64,000 nucleotides of DNA, taken from contig CAZSXT010000001.1 of the NCBI GenBank assembly GCA_964611435.1, positions 124,001 through 188,000 on the forward strand, written 5' to 3'. Below, piece after piece: positions 17,209 through 25,698 of the stretch. The position numbers and the translations under genes are program-made. Position 1 is the first letter of the stretch. Every line of letters begins with the position of its first letter. A model generated the notes under the pieces. That model did not search any database and was not told where the DNA came from. It saw nothing but the letters and a program-made list of their open reading frames with translations. This DNA is from JAYPHU01 sp964611435. GTDB lineage: Bacteria; Pseudomonadota; Alphaproteobacteria; Rhodospirillales; UBA2165.

Positions 17209-18009
17209 GTGAAAGGACGTGTTCTTATTGTTGCCGGCTCCGATTCAGGGGGAGGCGCTGGCATCCAGGCGGATATCAAGGCGGTCACCGCGTTGGGCGG
17301 ATTCGCCATGACAGCTATCACCGCGCTTACGGCGCAGAATACCCAAGGTGTATTCGGCATTCATGATGTGCCGGCGGAATTTCTCGCTGATCAAATGCGG
17401 GTCGTGCTGGAAGACCTGGGGGCTGACTGCATCAAAATCGGTATGCTGCATCGACCGGATATCATTGACGTGGTGTGCAATACGCTGGATGAACTCGCGG
17501 CGGACGTACCGGTCGTTGTGGACCCGGTGATGGTGGCCAAGGGTGGAGCGTCTTTGTTGGCCTCCGAAGCCATGGAAGCGCTGGCCACGAAAATGGTGCC
17601 CCGCGCGACGATTCTGACGCCTAATTTGCCCGAGGCGGAGGCATTGGCCGGCCGGGAAGGCGCCGGTGTTGATCAGGCCGAAGATTTGGCCCGCGCCTTG
17701 ATGGAGTTTGGCCCGAAGTCGGTTTTGCTCAAGGGTGGGCACCGGGAGGATGCGGAAGTCATGGATTTGCTGATGCTGGCCGATGGCTCATCGGAACGGT
17801 TTATCAGCCCGCGCATTGAGACCGTACATACCCACGGCACCGGCTGTACCTTGGCCTCGTCCATTGCGGCGGGCATTGCCCAAGGGATGGACCTGTCGAG
17901 TGCAGTGGCCCGTGCGCGTGATTATGTGCTGGAAGCCATCCGCACTGCACCGGGTTATGGTGGCGGGCACGGCCCGCTTAATCACGGGCATACCGTGCGG
18001 CAAACCTAA
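17209..18009 (+). CDS. thiD: Hydroxymethylpyrimidine/phosphomethylpyrimidine kinase ThiD
   Basis: 266 residues from a GTG at 17209. ThiD phosphorylates HMP and HMP-P in thiamine synthesis. It shows VLIVAGSDSGGGAGIQADIK at the N-terminus, the DPVMVAKGG segment, TPNLPEAEAL, and the ribokinase-like anion hole THGTGCTLASSIAAG. It is 21 nt after glmM, likely co-transcribed; no other thiamine gene is in the window. Confidence 0.96.
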   Translation: MKGRVLIVAGSDSGGGAGIQADIKAVTALGGFAMTAITALTAQNTQGVFGIHDVPAEFLADQMRVVLEDLGADCIKIGMLHRPDIIDVVCNTLDELAADVPVVVDPVMVAKGGASLLASEAMEALATKMVPRATILTPNLPEAEALAGREGAGVDQAEDLARALMEFGPKSVLLKGGHREDAEVMDLLMLADGSSERFISPRIETVHTHGTGCTLASSIAAGIAQGMDLSSAVARARDYVLEAIRTAPGYGGGHGPLNHGHTVRQT

Positions 18010-18036
18010 TTTGGTTGATTGAGTGGAGAAAGCCCC

Positions 18037-18510
18037 ATGACACTGACCATTGAGCCCGCGCGGGACCCGGAGGACATACCGGCGGTGCGTGCGCTCTTCA
18101 TTGAGTATCAGGAGTGGCTGCAGATCGATTTGTGATTTCAGGGCTTCGATGAAGAGCTGGCAAGTTTGCCGGGAAAATACGCGGAACCTCATGGACAAAT
18201 CCTTCTGTTGAAGAACGGTGACGAGATCGTCGGCGGCGCGGCCCTACGCCCCCTGGATGATGATGGCATCTGCGAGATGAAGCGGCTCTATGTCCGCGAA
18301 GAATGGCGCGGGGCCGGCTATGGGCGTGAACTTACGGTGCAAATTTTGGAGTCCGCGCGGCAAGCGGGCTACAAACGGATCAGGCTGGATACAGAACGTC
18401 GGCTCACCACTGCGATCGATATGTACAAAAAATTCGGGTTTGAGGAGATTGGCAAGTACTACGATAATCCGATGGATGACATTCTGTATTTGGAACTGGC
18501 GCTGCGTTAA
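18037..18510 (+). pseudogene. GNAT N-acetyltransferase interrupted by in-frame UGA at a Cys position
   Basis: The ATG at 18037, preceded by GTGGAG, opens a frame that reads T-L-T-I-E-P-A-R, reaches TGA at 18133-18135 (codon 33) and then continues open to the stop at 18508-18510, 157 codons in all. Downstream are the acetyl-CoA binding block EEWRGAGYGRELT and AIDMYKKFGFEEIG. As I recall the family, the residue at this point in the D-L-C-F-Q-G-F motif is normally Cys, so TGA replaces TGC or TGT. Nothing else is damaged. Options are a recent nonsense mutation, a sequence error, or selenocysteine insertion. Reinitiation at the TTG at 18166 would give an incomplete acetyltransferase. Acetyl acceptor unknown. 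Confidence 0.7.
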
Positions 18511-18521
18511 GGGGAGAATAG

Positions 18522-19580
18522 ATGAGCCGATATAAAATTGCGCTGATTCCGGGAGATGGGATCGGAAACGAAGTGGTGCCGGAAGGAACCCGGGTCTTGG
18601 AAGCCGTTGGCCGCCGCTTCGATATCGAGTTTGAGTGGGATGAATACGATTGGAGTTGCGAGCGCTATCATAAGACGGGCGCGATGATGCCAGAGGATGG
18701 GCTCCAAGGCCTGAAAAACCATGACGCCATTTACCTGGGCGCTTGTGGGTTCCCCGGCGTGCCTGACCATATTTCCCTGTGGGGTCTGCTCATCCCCATC
18801 CGCCGGGATTTCCATCAGTATGTAAATTTGCGGCCGGTGCGCCTGTTCGAAGGCGTGCCGGGACCTTTGGCCGGTCGGAAGCCCGGCGATATCGATTTCA
18901 TGATCGTTCGCGAGAATGTCGAGGGGGAATATTCGGCTGTCGGTGCCCGGATGTATGAGGGCACCGAGAATGAAATGGCGATGCAACAGAGTATCTTCAC
19001 CCGCAAGGGCGTTGACCGCATTCTCAAATACGCTTTCGATTTGGCCGATAGCCGTCCGGCCAAACACCTGACGTCAGCTACCAAATCCAACGGCATTATT
19101 CACACCATGCCCTATTGGGATGAACGTTTGGCGGCCATGGGAGAAAACTATCCCGGCGTCGAATGGGACAAGTATCATATCGATATTCTGACGGCTCATT
19201 TTGTTAGCCATCCCGATTGGTTCGACGTGGTTGTCGGTTCTAACTTGTTCGGCGATATCCTGTCCGACCTGGGGCCGGCCATAACCGGCACCATCGGTAT
19301 CGCGCCCTCGGGCAACATCAATCCGGAAAAGGACTTTCCGTCCTGCTTTGAGCCGGTCCACGGCTCCGCCCCGGACATCGCCGGCAAGGGCATCGCTAAT
19401 CCGATTGGCCAGATTTGGTCCGGTGCGATGATGCTGGATCATTTCGGCGAGACGGATGCCGCAGCGGCAATCGTTTCGGCGATTGAGAAGGTGCTGGCTG
19501 ACGGTTCTTGCATGACGCCCGATATGGGCGGCACGGCGAGCACCCAGGACTTGGGTAAGGAGATCGAAGGCGCCCTGTAG
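18522..19580 (+). CDS. Tartrate/D-malate dehydrogenase-type isocitrate/isopropylmalate dehydrogenase family enzyme
   Basis: 352 residues of the beta-decarboxylating dehydrogenase family. It starts KIALIPGDGIGNEVVPEG; substrate-binding LRPVRLF and metal-binding GSNLFGDILSDLGP are present, and the C-terminus has FEPVHGSAPDIAGKGIANPIG for NAD. The absence of the leuB-type loop and the segment YDWSCERYHKTGAMMP resemble tartrate dehydrogenases, which also act on D-malate. It lies 11 nt after the GNAT gene and 56 nt before an SLC13-type transporter that could import such dicarboxylates, an inference from context only. Confidence 0.85.
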   Translation: MSRYKIALIPGDGIGNEVVPEGTRVLEAVGRRFDIEFEWDEYDWSCERYHKTGAMMPEDGLQGLKNHDAIYLGACGFPGVPDHISLWGLLIPIRRDFHQYVNLRPVRLFEGVPGPLAGRKPGDIDFMIVRENVEGEYSAVGARMYEGTENEMAMQQSIFTRKGVDRILKYAFDLADSRPAKHLTSATKSNGIIHTMPYWDERLAAMGENYPGVEWDKYHIDILTAHFVSHPDWFDVVVGSNLFGDILSDLGPAITGTIGIAPSGNINPEKDFPSCFEPVHGSAPDIAGKGIANPIGQIWSGAMMLDHFGETDAAAAIVSAIEKVLADGSCMTPDMGGTASTQDLGKEIEGAL

Positions 19581-19636
19581 TTTTGGCGAGAATCTGCTCA
19601 TAATTCGGTGTTGAAAGTGAAACCAAAGACCTTGTG

Positions 19637-21490
19637 ATGCACGCCACTGTGGCCGCAGACGCGCCGATGTTCACCATGTGGGTGACCTTCGCCCTGATTT
19701 TGGGCGCGTTAGCCCTTTACGCTGTCGAGAAACTGCCGGCGGAGATTACTTCCATCGGGGTTTTGGGCGCGTTCATGGTGTTCTTCCATTTTTTTCCAAT
19801 CGTCGGGTCCGATGGACACAATCTTTTGAGTTCTGAACGCCTGGTGTTGGGATTTGCCAATCCGGCGCTTATCACGGTACTGGCTCTTTTGGTTGTCGGA
19901 CAGGGGATGGTGCGCGCCGGGGTCCTGGATCGCGGAGCAAGGCTTGTGCTGTCCGCCGGGCGAGGGAACGCGGGGCTGACGATTTTTATCACCCTGGTTG
20001 TTGTCCTGGTGGTGAGCGGCTTTCTGAATAACATCCCCGTCGTCGTCATCTTCATTCCCATTATGGAGGCGGTGGCGATCCGTTTCGGCAAGTCGCCCAG
20101 CAAGGTGATGATGCCGCTTAGTTTCGCTGCGGTTCTAGGTGGCATGACGACAATTATCGGTTCCGGCACCAACTTACTGGTCTCCGGTACATTGGAGGAA
20201 TTGGGCGAAGAACCTTTCTCATTTTTCCAGTTCACCGTCCCCGGCCTGTTTCTGGCGGCCGTCGGTTTGGTTTTCGTGTTTCTGGTCATCCCGAGGCTTT
20301 TGAAAGACCGAACTTCATATGCCGCCGACTATTTAGGGAGTGACGGTAAACACTTTTTGGCGCAGATCACCTTGTCGGAATCGTCAAATCTTATCGGACT
20401 CCAATCTCAAGGCGGCATTTTTAATGCCTTTCCCGACATGACCCTCCGGGTAATTGAGCGCAAGGATGAAGCCATCTTGCCGCCTTTCGAAGGCGTTACG
20501 CTTCGCGAAGGCGATATTTTGGTGGTGTCCGCGACGCGGGCGGCATTCTCCGAGGCGCTGTCCCAGTATCCCGGTCTTTTGGTCCCCCAATTGCGGGACG
20601 GCCGGGATGATCAGGAACAGCGCTGGCAGGAAGGCGACCGGGTCCTGGCCGAGGTTATGGTGGCGCCGGCATCGCGGATGGCGGGATTGAATCTACGCCG
20701 GATCGGATTTCGCCATAAGACCCATTGTGTTGTCCTTGGGATTCAACGCCGCTCCCGCATGATGCGCCGCCGGATCACAGAGATTGCGTTGGAAGAAGGC
20801 GATGTTCTCCTGATCCAAGGCCAACAGGAGGATATCGACGCGCTGCGCCGGCACGACGATATTGTTCTGCTGGAATGGTCGGCGGAGGAGCTGCCGGCTC
20901 TCGATCACGCCAAGCGCGCGGTTATTATCTTTTTCGGCGTCATCCTTTTGGCGGCGACGGGTGTTCTGCCGGTCATGGTGTCGGCGCTGCTCGGCGCGGC
21001 CGCTTTAGTGGCGACCGGCGTTTTGAGCCTGCGCGCCGCGGCTCGGTCGTTGGATTCCAAAATTTTCACCATGATTCCGGCGGCTCTGGCCATGGGTCTT
21101 GCTATGCAAGTAACCGGCGGGGCGGCCTATTTGGCGCAAAATCTGATCGACTTACTGCACGGCGCCAGCGGCCCGGTGGTGCTCTCTGCTTTTTTCCTGC
21201 TGATTGCGGCGCTCTCCAACATCATCAGCGCCAAGGCGGCCGCTGTCTTGTTTACGCCTATCGCGGTGGGGGTGGCGCAAGAACTGAATGTACCAGTGGA
21301 GGCCTTTGCCGTTGCGGTGGTTTTCGCCGCTAACTGTGCGGTGGCGACGCCCATTGGTTATCAAACCAGCCTGCTGGTGATGGGTCCGGGGCACTATACG
21401 TTTGCCGATTTTGCCCGGGGCGGTATTCCGCTGATCATCGTCTTGTGGCTGGCGTTTAGCCTGTTCGCGCCCTGGTACTACGGTTTGTAA
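19637..21490 (+). CDS. SLC13-family permease with two TrkA-C domains
   Basis: 617 residues from the ATG at 19637 (a GTG directly before it is the alternative). The N-terminal half has about five to six membrane helices with GSGTNLLVSG, resembling the SN(T/S) sodium/substrate motif region of DASS transporters. Two cytosolic TrkA-C-like domains lie around residues 245-300 and 330-400, and the second membrane half carries AANCAVATPIGYQTSLLVMGPG. Substrates in the family are sulfate, citrate or C4-dicarboxylates. The 3' end overlaps the convergent gene at 21478 by 13 nt. Confidence 0.88.
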   Translation: MHATVAADAPMFTMWVTFALILGALALYAVEKLPAEITSIGVLGAFMVFFHFFPIVGSDGHNLLSSERLVLGFANPALITVLALLVVGQGMVRAGVLDRGARLVLSAGRGNAGLTIFITLVVVLVVSGFLNNIPVVVIFIPIMEAVAIRFGKSPSKVMMPLSFAAVLGGMTTIIGSGTNLLVSGTLEELGEEPFSFFQFTVPGLFLAAVGLVFVFLVIPRLLKDRTSYAADYLGSDGKHFLAQITLSESSNLIGLQSQGGIFNAFPDMTLRVIERKDEAILPPFEGVTLREGDILVVSATRAAFSEALSQYPGLLVPQLRDGRDDQEQRWQEGDRVLAEVMVAPASRMAGLNLRRIGFRHKTHCVVLGIQRRSRMMRRRITEIALEEGDVLLIQGQQEDIDALRRHDDIVLLEWSAEELPALDHAKRAVIIFFGVILLAATGVLPVMVSALLGAAALVATGVLSLRAAARSLDSKIFTMIPAALAMGLAMQVTGGAAYLAQNLIDLLHGASGPVVLSAFFLLIAALSNIISAKAAAVLFTPIAVGVAQELNVPVEAFAVAVVFAANCAVATPIGYQTSLLVMGPGHYTFADFARGGIPLIIVLWLAFSLFAPWYYGL

Positions 21491-22356
21491 CCTGGCCCAA
21501 GATCGGACGTCTTACGCACGCGAAAGGTGCTGCCGGAAAACGTGACCTGCCCCTTGGCGCTGATATGGTCCAGCATCCGGCCTAAGTTTCGGCTTAGGTG
21601 AGTCGACGACGACGAGGATTGATACCAGAGTTCGTTGGTCCGGGCCGTGGTGGATATGGCCCCGTGGCTTTGATAGCCGTCAAAGGCCACCAAGAAGTCC
21701 TCGATCATTTCCATTTCTTTTTCGTCAAATCCCTGAAAAGAGAGCGTGAAGCCATTTCCCAAATTCGTCGCATTCTTTCCGTCAGAGGATTTTGACCGCG
21801 CTGCCAGCCGTGCGCCAAGAGCCGCGCCTAAGTTATGGGAGAGGCCGCGAGAAGCATTGCCTGCAAAGTTCAACAGACAATTCCGATCGCACTCAAGCGG
21901 TGCTTGGACATTCGGCTCACTGACCTCGAAATTACCAAGCCGTTGGCCGCTGGCGACGCTGAGCAGCCGGCCGGTCATTCGAATGTTGATCCGTGTTGTG
22001 TAGGCGAGACGGCTCACGTCAACGAAGATGCTCACCAGCACCAGGATGTTAATCGGCGGCTGTGGGACGGATCCCGCAATGTCGATCAGTTCTGCGTCGT
22101 TGCGCCGGACCCGCCCATGGGCGAGATTGCCCAGATTGACCGCCGTTTCATCGAAGACCCGAAACCCCTGGTTCTGCAACTCCTTGCTGATCGCGCCGAT
22201 CACCCGGGTAAACAGTTGATTGTCCCGTGCAACGGCGTCCGGGGCAGGACTTTCTGGCAGGATCAGCAGATTACGCTGATCGGCGGCCGTATCCCCGGCG
22301 GACAACAGGAATAAGGCGAATACGACTGAAATCAAAATGGGAGGGCGGCGAGACAT
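21478..22356 (-). CDS. Secreted/periplasmic protein of unknown function
   Basis: 292 residues from the ATG at 22356, chosen because it leaves a good signal peptide (ILISVVFALFLLSAGDTAA). The mature protein starts QRNLLILPESPAPDA, followed by VIGAISKELQNQGFRVFDETAV, a pattern like the small alpha/beta domains of secreted FlgT/CsgG-related proteins, but the similarity is loose. A region LECDRNCLLNFAGNASRGLSHN has two Cys that could form a disulfide. The C-terminal third (FTLSFQGFDEKEMEMIEDFL) may be a second such domain. I do not recognise the family and assign no function. Confidence 0.7.
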   Translation of the reverse strand: MSRRPPILISVVFALFLLSAGDTAADQRNLLILPESPAPDAVARDNQLFTRVIGAISKELQNQGFRVFDETAVNLGNLAHGRVRRNDAELIDIAGSVPQPPINILVLVSIFVDVSRLAYTTRINIRMTGRLLSVASGQRLGNFEVSEPNVQAPLECDRNCLLNFAGNASRGLSHNLGAALGARLAARSKSSDGKNATNLGNGFTLSFQGFDEKEMEMIEDFLVAFDGYQSHGAISTTARTNELWYQSSSSSTHLSRNLGRMLDHISAKGQVTFSGSTFRVRKTSDLGPGYKP

Positions 22357-22589
22357 CGGTGCGTATACCACCTCTGATAGTTGAAATGTCCTATTTATCC
22401 TATTGAATTTGCAGGATTTACGCATCAGAAAATATTTGCATTGAGCAGCGACAGTGGTTTCGGGCTGTTTGTTGGCTGCCGCATCCGCGAAATGACGAAT
22501 TGACGCCCCGGATTGAATGACTTTAGATACCGCCTAACGCGGGCGGAGCCAAATTCTGCCTGCATCACGGGAACTATTGAGGCAACGTC

Positions 22590-23267
22590 ATGGCATTGTC
22601 GCCGGAAGACCGAAAAGCACTTCTATCGGAGCACTTCCTGTTAAAGCATATCCCCGATGCCGATCTCGAAGAGCTGGCAGGCTTGGCCGAGCTCAGTTCC
22701 TATAAAGCCGACGAGACGATCTTCAATAAAGGGGAAACCGCCGACAGTATGATGGTGGTGGTCAGCGGCAAGGTCCGGGTATCGGCCAATGCGAGCAAAG
22801 GCGATGATGTCGTGTTTGCCGTGCTCGGTGATGGCGAAGTGTTCGGCGAAATCGCGCTTATTGACGGATATACCCGCTCCGCCGACGCGGTCGCCATTGA
22901 GGATACGGAAATCCTCGCTCTCTCCAATCAATCGTTCTTGCCGATTTTGCGTAAGGATGCGGATGTCTGTATCAGTCTGTTGCAGGTGATGTGCCATCGT
23001 ATCCGGCACACCAATTCCCTGTTGGAGGACTTCAGCCTACTTGATCTTCGCCGCCGGCTTGCCCAACGGCTCATGTATATGGGCGGCGGATCGCAAATGT
23101 CGGTGCGCGTCTCCCAGGAAGAGTTGATCGTCATGGTGGGTGTCAATAAGGAAGCTATCGAACAGCAGCTCCAGGCTTGGGAGAATGACGGCTTGGTCAA
23201 GCTGGAGGCCGGCTGGATCACCGTCGGTAACGCTGCAGGGCTGAAGAAACTCACCGAACAGGATTAA
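22590..23267 (+). CDS. Crp/Fnr-family transcriptional regulator
   Basis: 225 residues. The cyclic-nucleotide-binding domain spans about residues 15-130 and keeps a canonical phosphate-binding cassette (FGEIALIDGYTRSADA, with Glu and Arg in place), so it may bind cAMP or cGMP. A dimerisation helix leads to a C-terminal winged helix-turn-helix with VSQEELIVMVGVNKEAIEQQL. FNR-type iron-sulfur cysteines are absent. The gene is single, preceded by a 233-nt gap shared with the divergent gene at 22356; its targets cannot be told from here. Confidence 0.92.
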   Translation: MALSPEDRKALLSEHFLLKHIPDADLEELAGLAELSSYKADETIFNKGETADSMMVVVSGKVRVSANASKGDDVVFAVLGDGEVFGEIALIDGYTRSADAVAIEDTEILALSNQSFLPILRKDADVCISLLQVMCHRIRHTNSLLEDFSLLDLRRRLAQRLMYMGGGSQMSVRVSQEELIVMVGVNKEAIEQQLQAWENDGLVKLEAGWITVGNAAGLKKLTEQD

Positions 23268-23410
23268 GCCGGCAATCGGTCGCGCCTTCGACACGAAATA
23301 ACCCGCAATGAACGACACAGGCCCAGGCAGGCACCAATGGCAAGACGCCGGAAGCCTCGAACAACTGGCCAAGAAGGGGTTGGCGCCCGAATAAGCGAAG
23401 GACATAGGAC

Positions 23411-24217
23411 GTGCTGAAACTTTACCGCTATAAAAACTCCATCTGCACGCAGAAGGTTCTGATCACTCTTGACGAGAAGAAACTGCCGTTCGAGACCCAG
23501 GACGTGAACTTGTTTCTGAACGAGCAGTACTCCCCGGAATATTTAAAAATTAACCCAAAGGGCGTGGTGCCGTCTCTCGACCATGACGGGCGGATTGTCA
23601 TCGAATCCACGTTGATCTGCGAATACCTGGACGAGACGTTTAATGATGCGCTGCTTATCCCCGATGATCCTTACCGCCGCAGCCAGATGCGCCTATGGGC
23701 CAAAGCCATCGATGAAGGCATTTTCGAGGCCACGCGGGAAATCAGCTTCTCCGCCATGTTCCGGGAACGGCTCCGCAACATGACCGAGGAACAGCGCCAG
23801 GAGAGATTCCGCAACGTTGGTGATCCGGAACGGACCGATCGATATAAATCCGTTTATGAGCACGGCGTCGATTCCCACTATGTGGAAGAGGGGATCGCGG
23901 CTTACGAAAAACTGTTCAAGAACATGGACGCGGCGCTGGCCGATGGCCGGACCTGGCTCGACGGGGAGGACTTTACTTTGGGCGACATTGCCCTTGTGCC
24001 GTATTTTGCCCGGCTGGACTATCTTTGCCTGCTGGATATCTGGCTCGAAGACCGGCCCAAGGTCATGGCTTGGTTTGACCGCGCCCGCGCCCGGCCCAGC
24101 TTCACCGCCGCTATCGATGGCGCGATTTCGGACGAGGAAAAAGAGGCCATGCAAACCCATGGGTCGAAATTGCGTGACGCCATCCGGGAAAAGCGGGACG
24201 CCTATCTGGCGAACTAG
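23411..24217 (+). CDS. Glutathione S-transferase family protein
   Basis: 268 residues from a GTG at 23411. The thioredoxin-like N-terminal domain starts LKLYRYKNSICTQKVLITLDE, with Ser10/Cys12 at the active-site turn, then the cis-Pro loop NPKGVVPSLDHDG and glutathione-binding VIESTLICEYLDE. The helical C-terminal domain includes WLDGEDFTLGDIALVPYFARLDYL. It is longer than the usual 200-220 residues because of an insertion around residues 115-160. Probably a conjugating or thiol-transfer enzyme; substrate unknown. Confidence 0.9.
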   Translation: MLKLYRYKNSICTQKVLITLDEKKLPFETQDVNLFLNEQYSPEYLKINPKGVVPSLDHDGRIVIESTLICEYLDETFNDALLIPDDPYRRSQMRLWAKAIDEGIFEATREISFSAMFRERLRNMTEEQRQERFRNVGDPERTDRYKSVYEHGVDSHYVEEGIAAYEKLFKNMDAALADGRTWLDGEDFTLGDIALVPYFARLDYLCLLDIWLEDRPKVMAWFDRARARPSFTAAIDGAISDEEKEAMQTHGSKLRDAIREKRDAYLAN

Positions 24218-24303
24218 GCACTTACGCCGTCTGGGCAACATCACTAAACTGGTAACCTCTTGAACAGTGATCGTCTCCGGCAGGGGCGTGGACGGATTCC
24301 AGA

Positions 24304-25557
24304 TTGACCGACCCGATCTTCACCAAGGAAAACTGGCTGCGTGCGCTGACATTTGCGACGGTGGTGATCTGCGTCTTTTCATCCAAGGCGGCGGTGCCGC
24401 TTCTTTTACTCTTCGGTTTGAGTCTCGTGTGGTGCGCTGGCGTTCAGTCTATCCAGCTGGCGCTATTGCGCGGCCCAGCGGCAATCGGCCTGGCGGCCTT
24501 GGTGTTTTGGGCGCTGGCGAGCGCTGTTTGGTCGGCGGCGCCGGGGACAGTCCTCAAAACGATTTGGCCGCTGGCGCTCCTGATTGGGGCTGGTTTGGTC
24601 ACCCTGAGTTTGGCGTCGCGGCTGGAGAAAGCCCACGCGGACGCCATCGCGGCTGGCTTGATAGCCGGTATGGCCGTGGCGCTCTGCTTGGTGGTGTTCG
24701 AGGCGGCCACGTATAACTGGATCGGCCGCCAGTTACGCGGCCTCACCTGGCCGGAAATCATCAACTTTGAAACGGGGGGGCAAAGTCTGACCGGCTTCAT
24801 TAAAGCGCCCATCGCCATTTTATGCCTGCTGATTTGGCCCGTGATGGTCCGATGGTTCGCGGAGAAGAATAGGCTGATTCCGGTCGCGATCTATCTGGTT
24901 CTTATCGCCGCTGCCATTTGGTTCGAGGCGACAACCTCCATGCTGGTTTTGATTGCTGGCGTCGTGTTGGCAAGTTTGGGGCATTTGAACCTGCGCGTGG
25001 TCGCCAGAACAATGGCTGTTGCCGCGTTGGTCTTAATCGTGGCAATGCCGCTCTTGGTCCGCCCCATCACCTCGTCTGATTTCTTAGCGGCGGCCGATTC
25101 GGGAGAAACGTCGTTTCCCATTCCTGTGTCTGGCGTCAGCCGGCTGCATATCTGGCAGTTTGTGTCGGAGAAAGTATCCGAGCGTCCCTGGATAGGGTGG
25201 GGGTTGAAGGCATCCCGCTATGTGGAGGGCGCCGATCTAAAATACACGGTTACTCGTAAGAATGCTGAAGGGCAGGACGCGATCCTCTACAAAGATTTTA
25301 ACCTGCCCCTTCATCCGCATAATCAGGCCTTGCAGATTTGGCTGGAGCTTGGCTTGATCGGCGCGCTGATCGCCGGTTTAACCGCCTTTGCCGTCATTTG
25401 GCGCGGGGCGGAACCGGCAGGGACATTCTCCCTGGGCCTAATCGGCGGCATCCTCATCTTTGATCTTTTAAGCTTCGGCGCCTGGCAGAACTGGTGGATC
25501 GCGAGCCAGTTCCTAAGCGTCGCGTACATGGCCGCGGTGAGCCGGAATCCGTCTTAA
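24304..25557 (+). CDS. O-antigen ligase-like polytopic membrane protein
   Basis: 417 residues from a TTG at 24304; no better start is in frame. About ten hydrophobic helices are visible. The large loop between the last helices contains VSRLHIWQFVSEKVSERPWIGWGLKASR and LPLHPHNQALQIWLELGLIGALIAG, the pattern of Wzy_C/WaaL-type O-antigen ligases and polymerases (an Arg before the loop and His-Pro-His-Asn near its end). Such proteins transfer lipid-linked glycans in the periplasm. No other polysaccharide gene is adjacent, so its substrate is open. Confidence 0.75.
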   Translation: MTDPIFTKENWLRALTFATVVICVFSSKAAVPLLLLFGLSLVWCAGVQSIQLALLRGPAAIGLAALVFWALASAVWSAAPGTVLKTIWPLALLIGAGLVTLSLASRLEKAHADAIAAGLIAGMAVALCLVVFEAATYNWIGRQLRGLTWPEIINFETGGQSLTGFIKAPIAILCLLIWPVMVRWFAEKNRLIPVAIYLVLIAAAIWFEATTSMLVLIAGVVLASLGHLNLRVVARTMAVAALVLIVAMPLLVRPITSSDFLAAADSGETSFPIPVSGVSRLHIWQFVSEKVSERPWIGWGLKASRYVEGADLKYTVTRKNAEGQDAILYKDFNLPLHPHNQALQIWLELGLIGALIAGLTAFAVIWRGAEPAGTFSLGLIGGILIFDLLSFGAWQNWWIASQFLSVAYMAAVSRNPS

Positions 25558-25671
25558 ACCGCACCTGTTGATCCAAGGTTTTACATATCAGATATGTAAA
25601 TTATTCATTTGACCAGGACCCATATTGCCTATAGAAGCATCGGCGGGCCACGGTCCCCCAACGGATCGCGA

Positions 25672-25698
25672 CCCATCTGTGAGGATGGGAGAAACATC
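25672..25698 (+). promoter_or_regulatory. Candidate serC leader hairpin masking the ribosome-binding site
   Basis: CCCATC (25672-25677) pairs with GATGGG (25684-25689) around loop TGTGAG; the 3' arm overlaps the purine-rich ribosome-binding site GGGAGAA before the serC ATG at 25699. A structured serC leader has been described in Alphaproteobacteria; whether the whole leader (from about 25572) fits that consensus needs a covariance-model search. Confidence 0.4.

Noticed and set aside
23308..23394. 28-aa open frame (MNDTGPGRHQW...) between the Crp-type gene and the GST gene
   Set aside because: It has an ATG and a stop but no ribosome-binding site, terminator or recognisable sequence, unlike the small gene at 1060.
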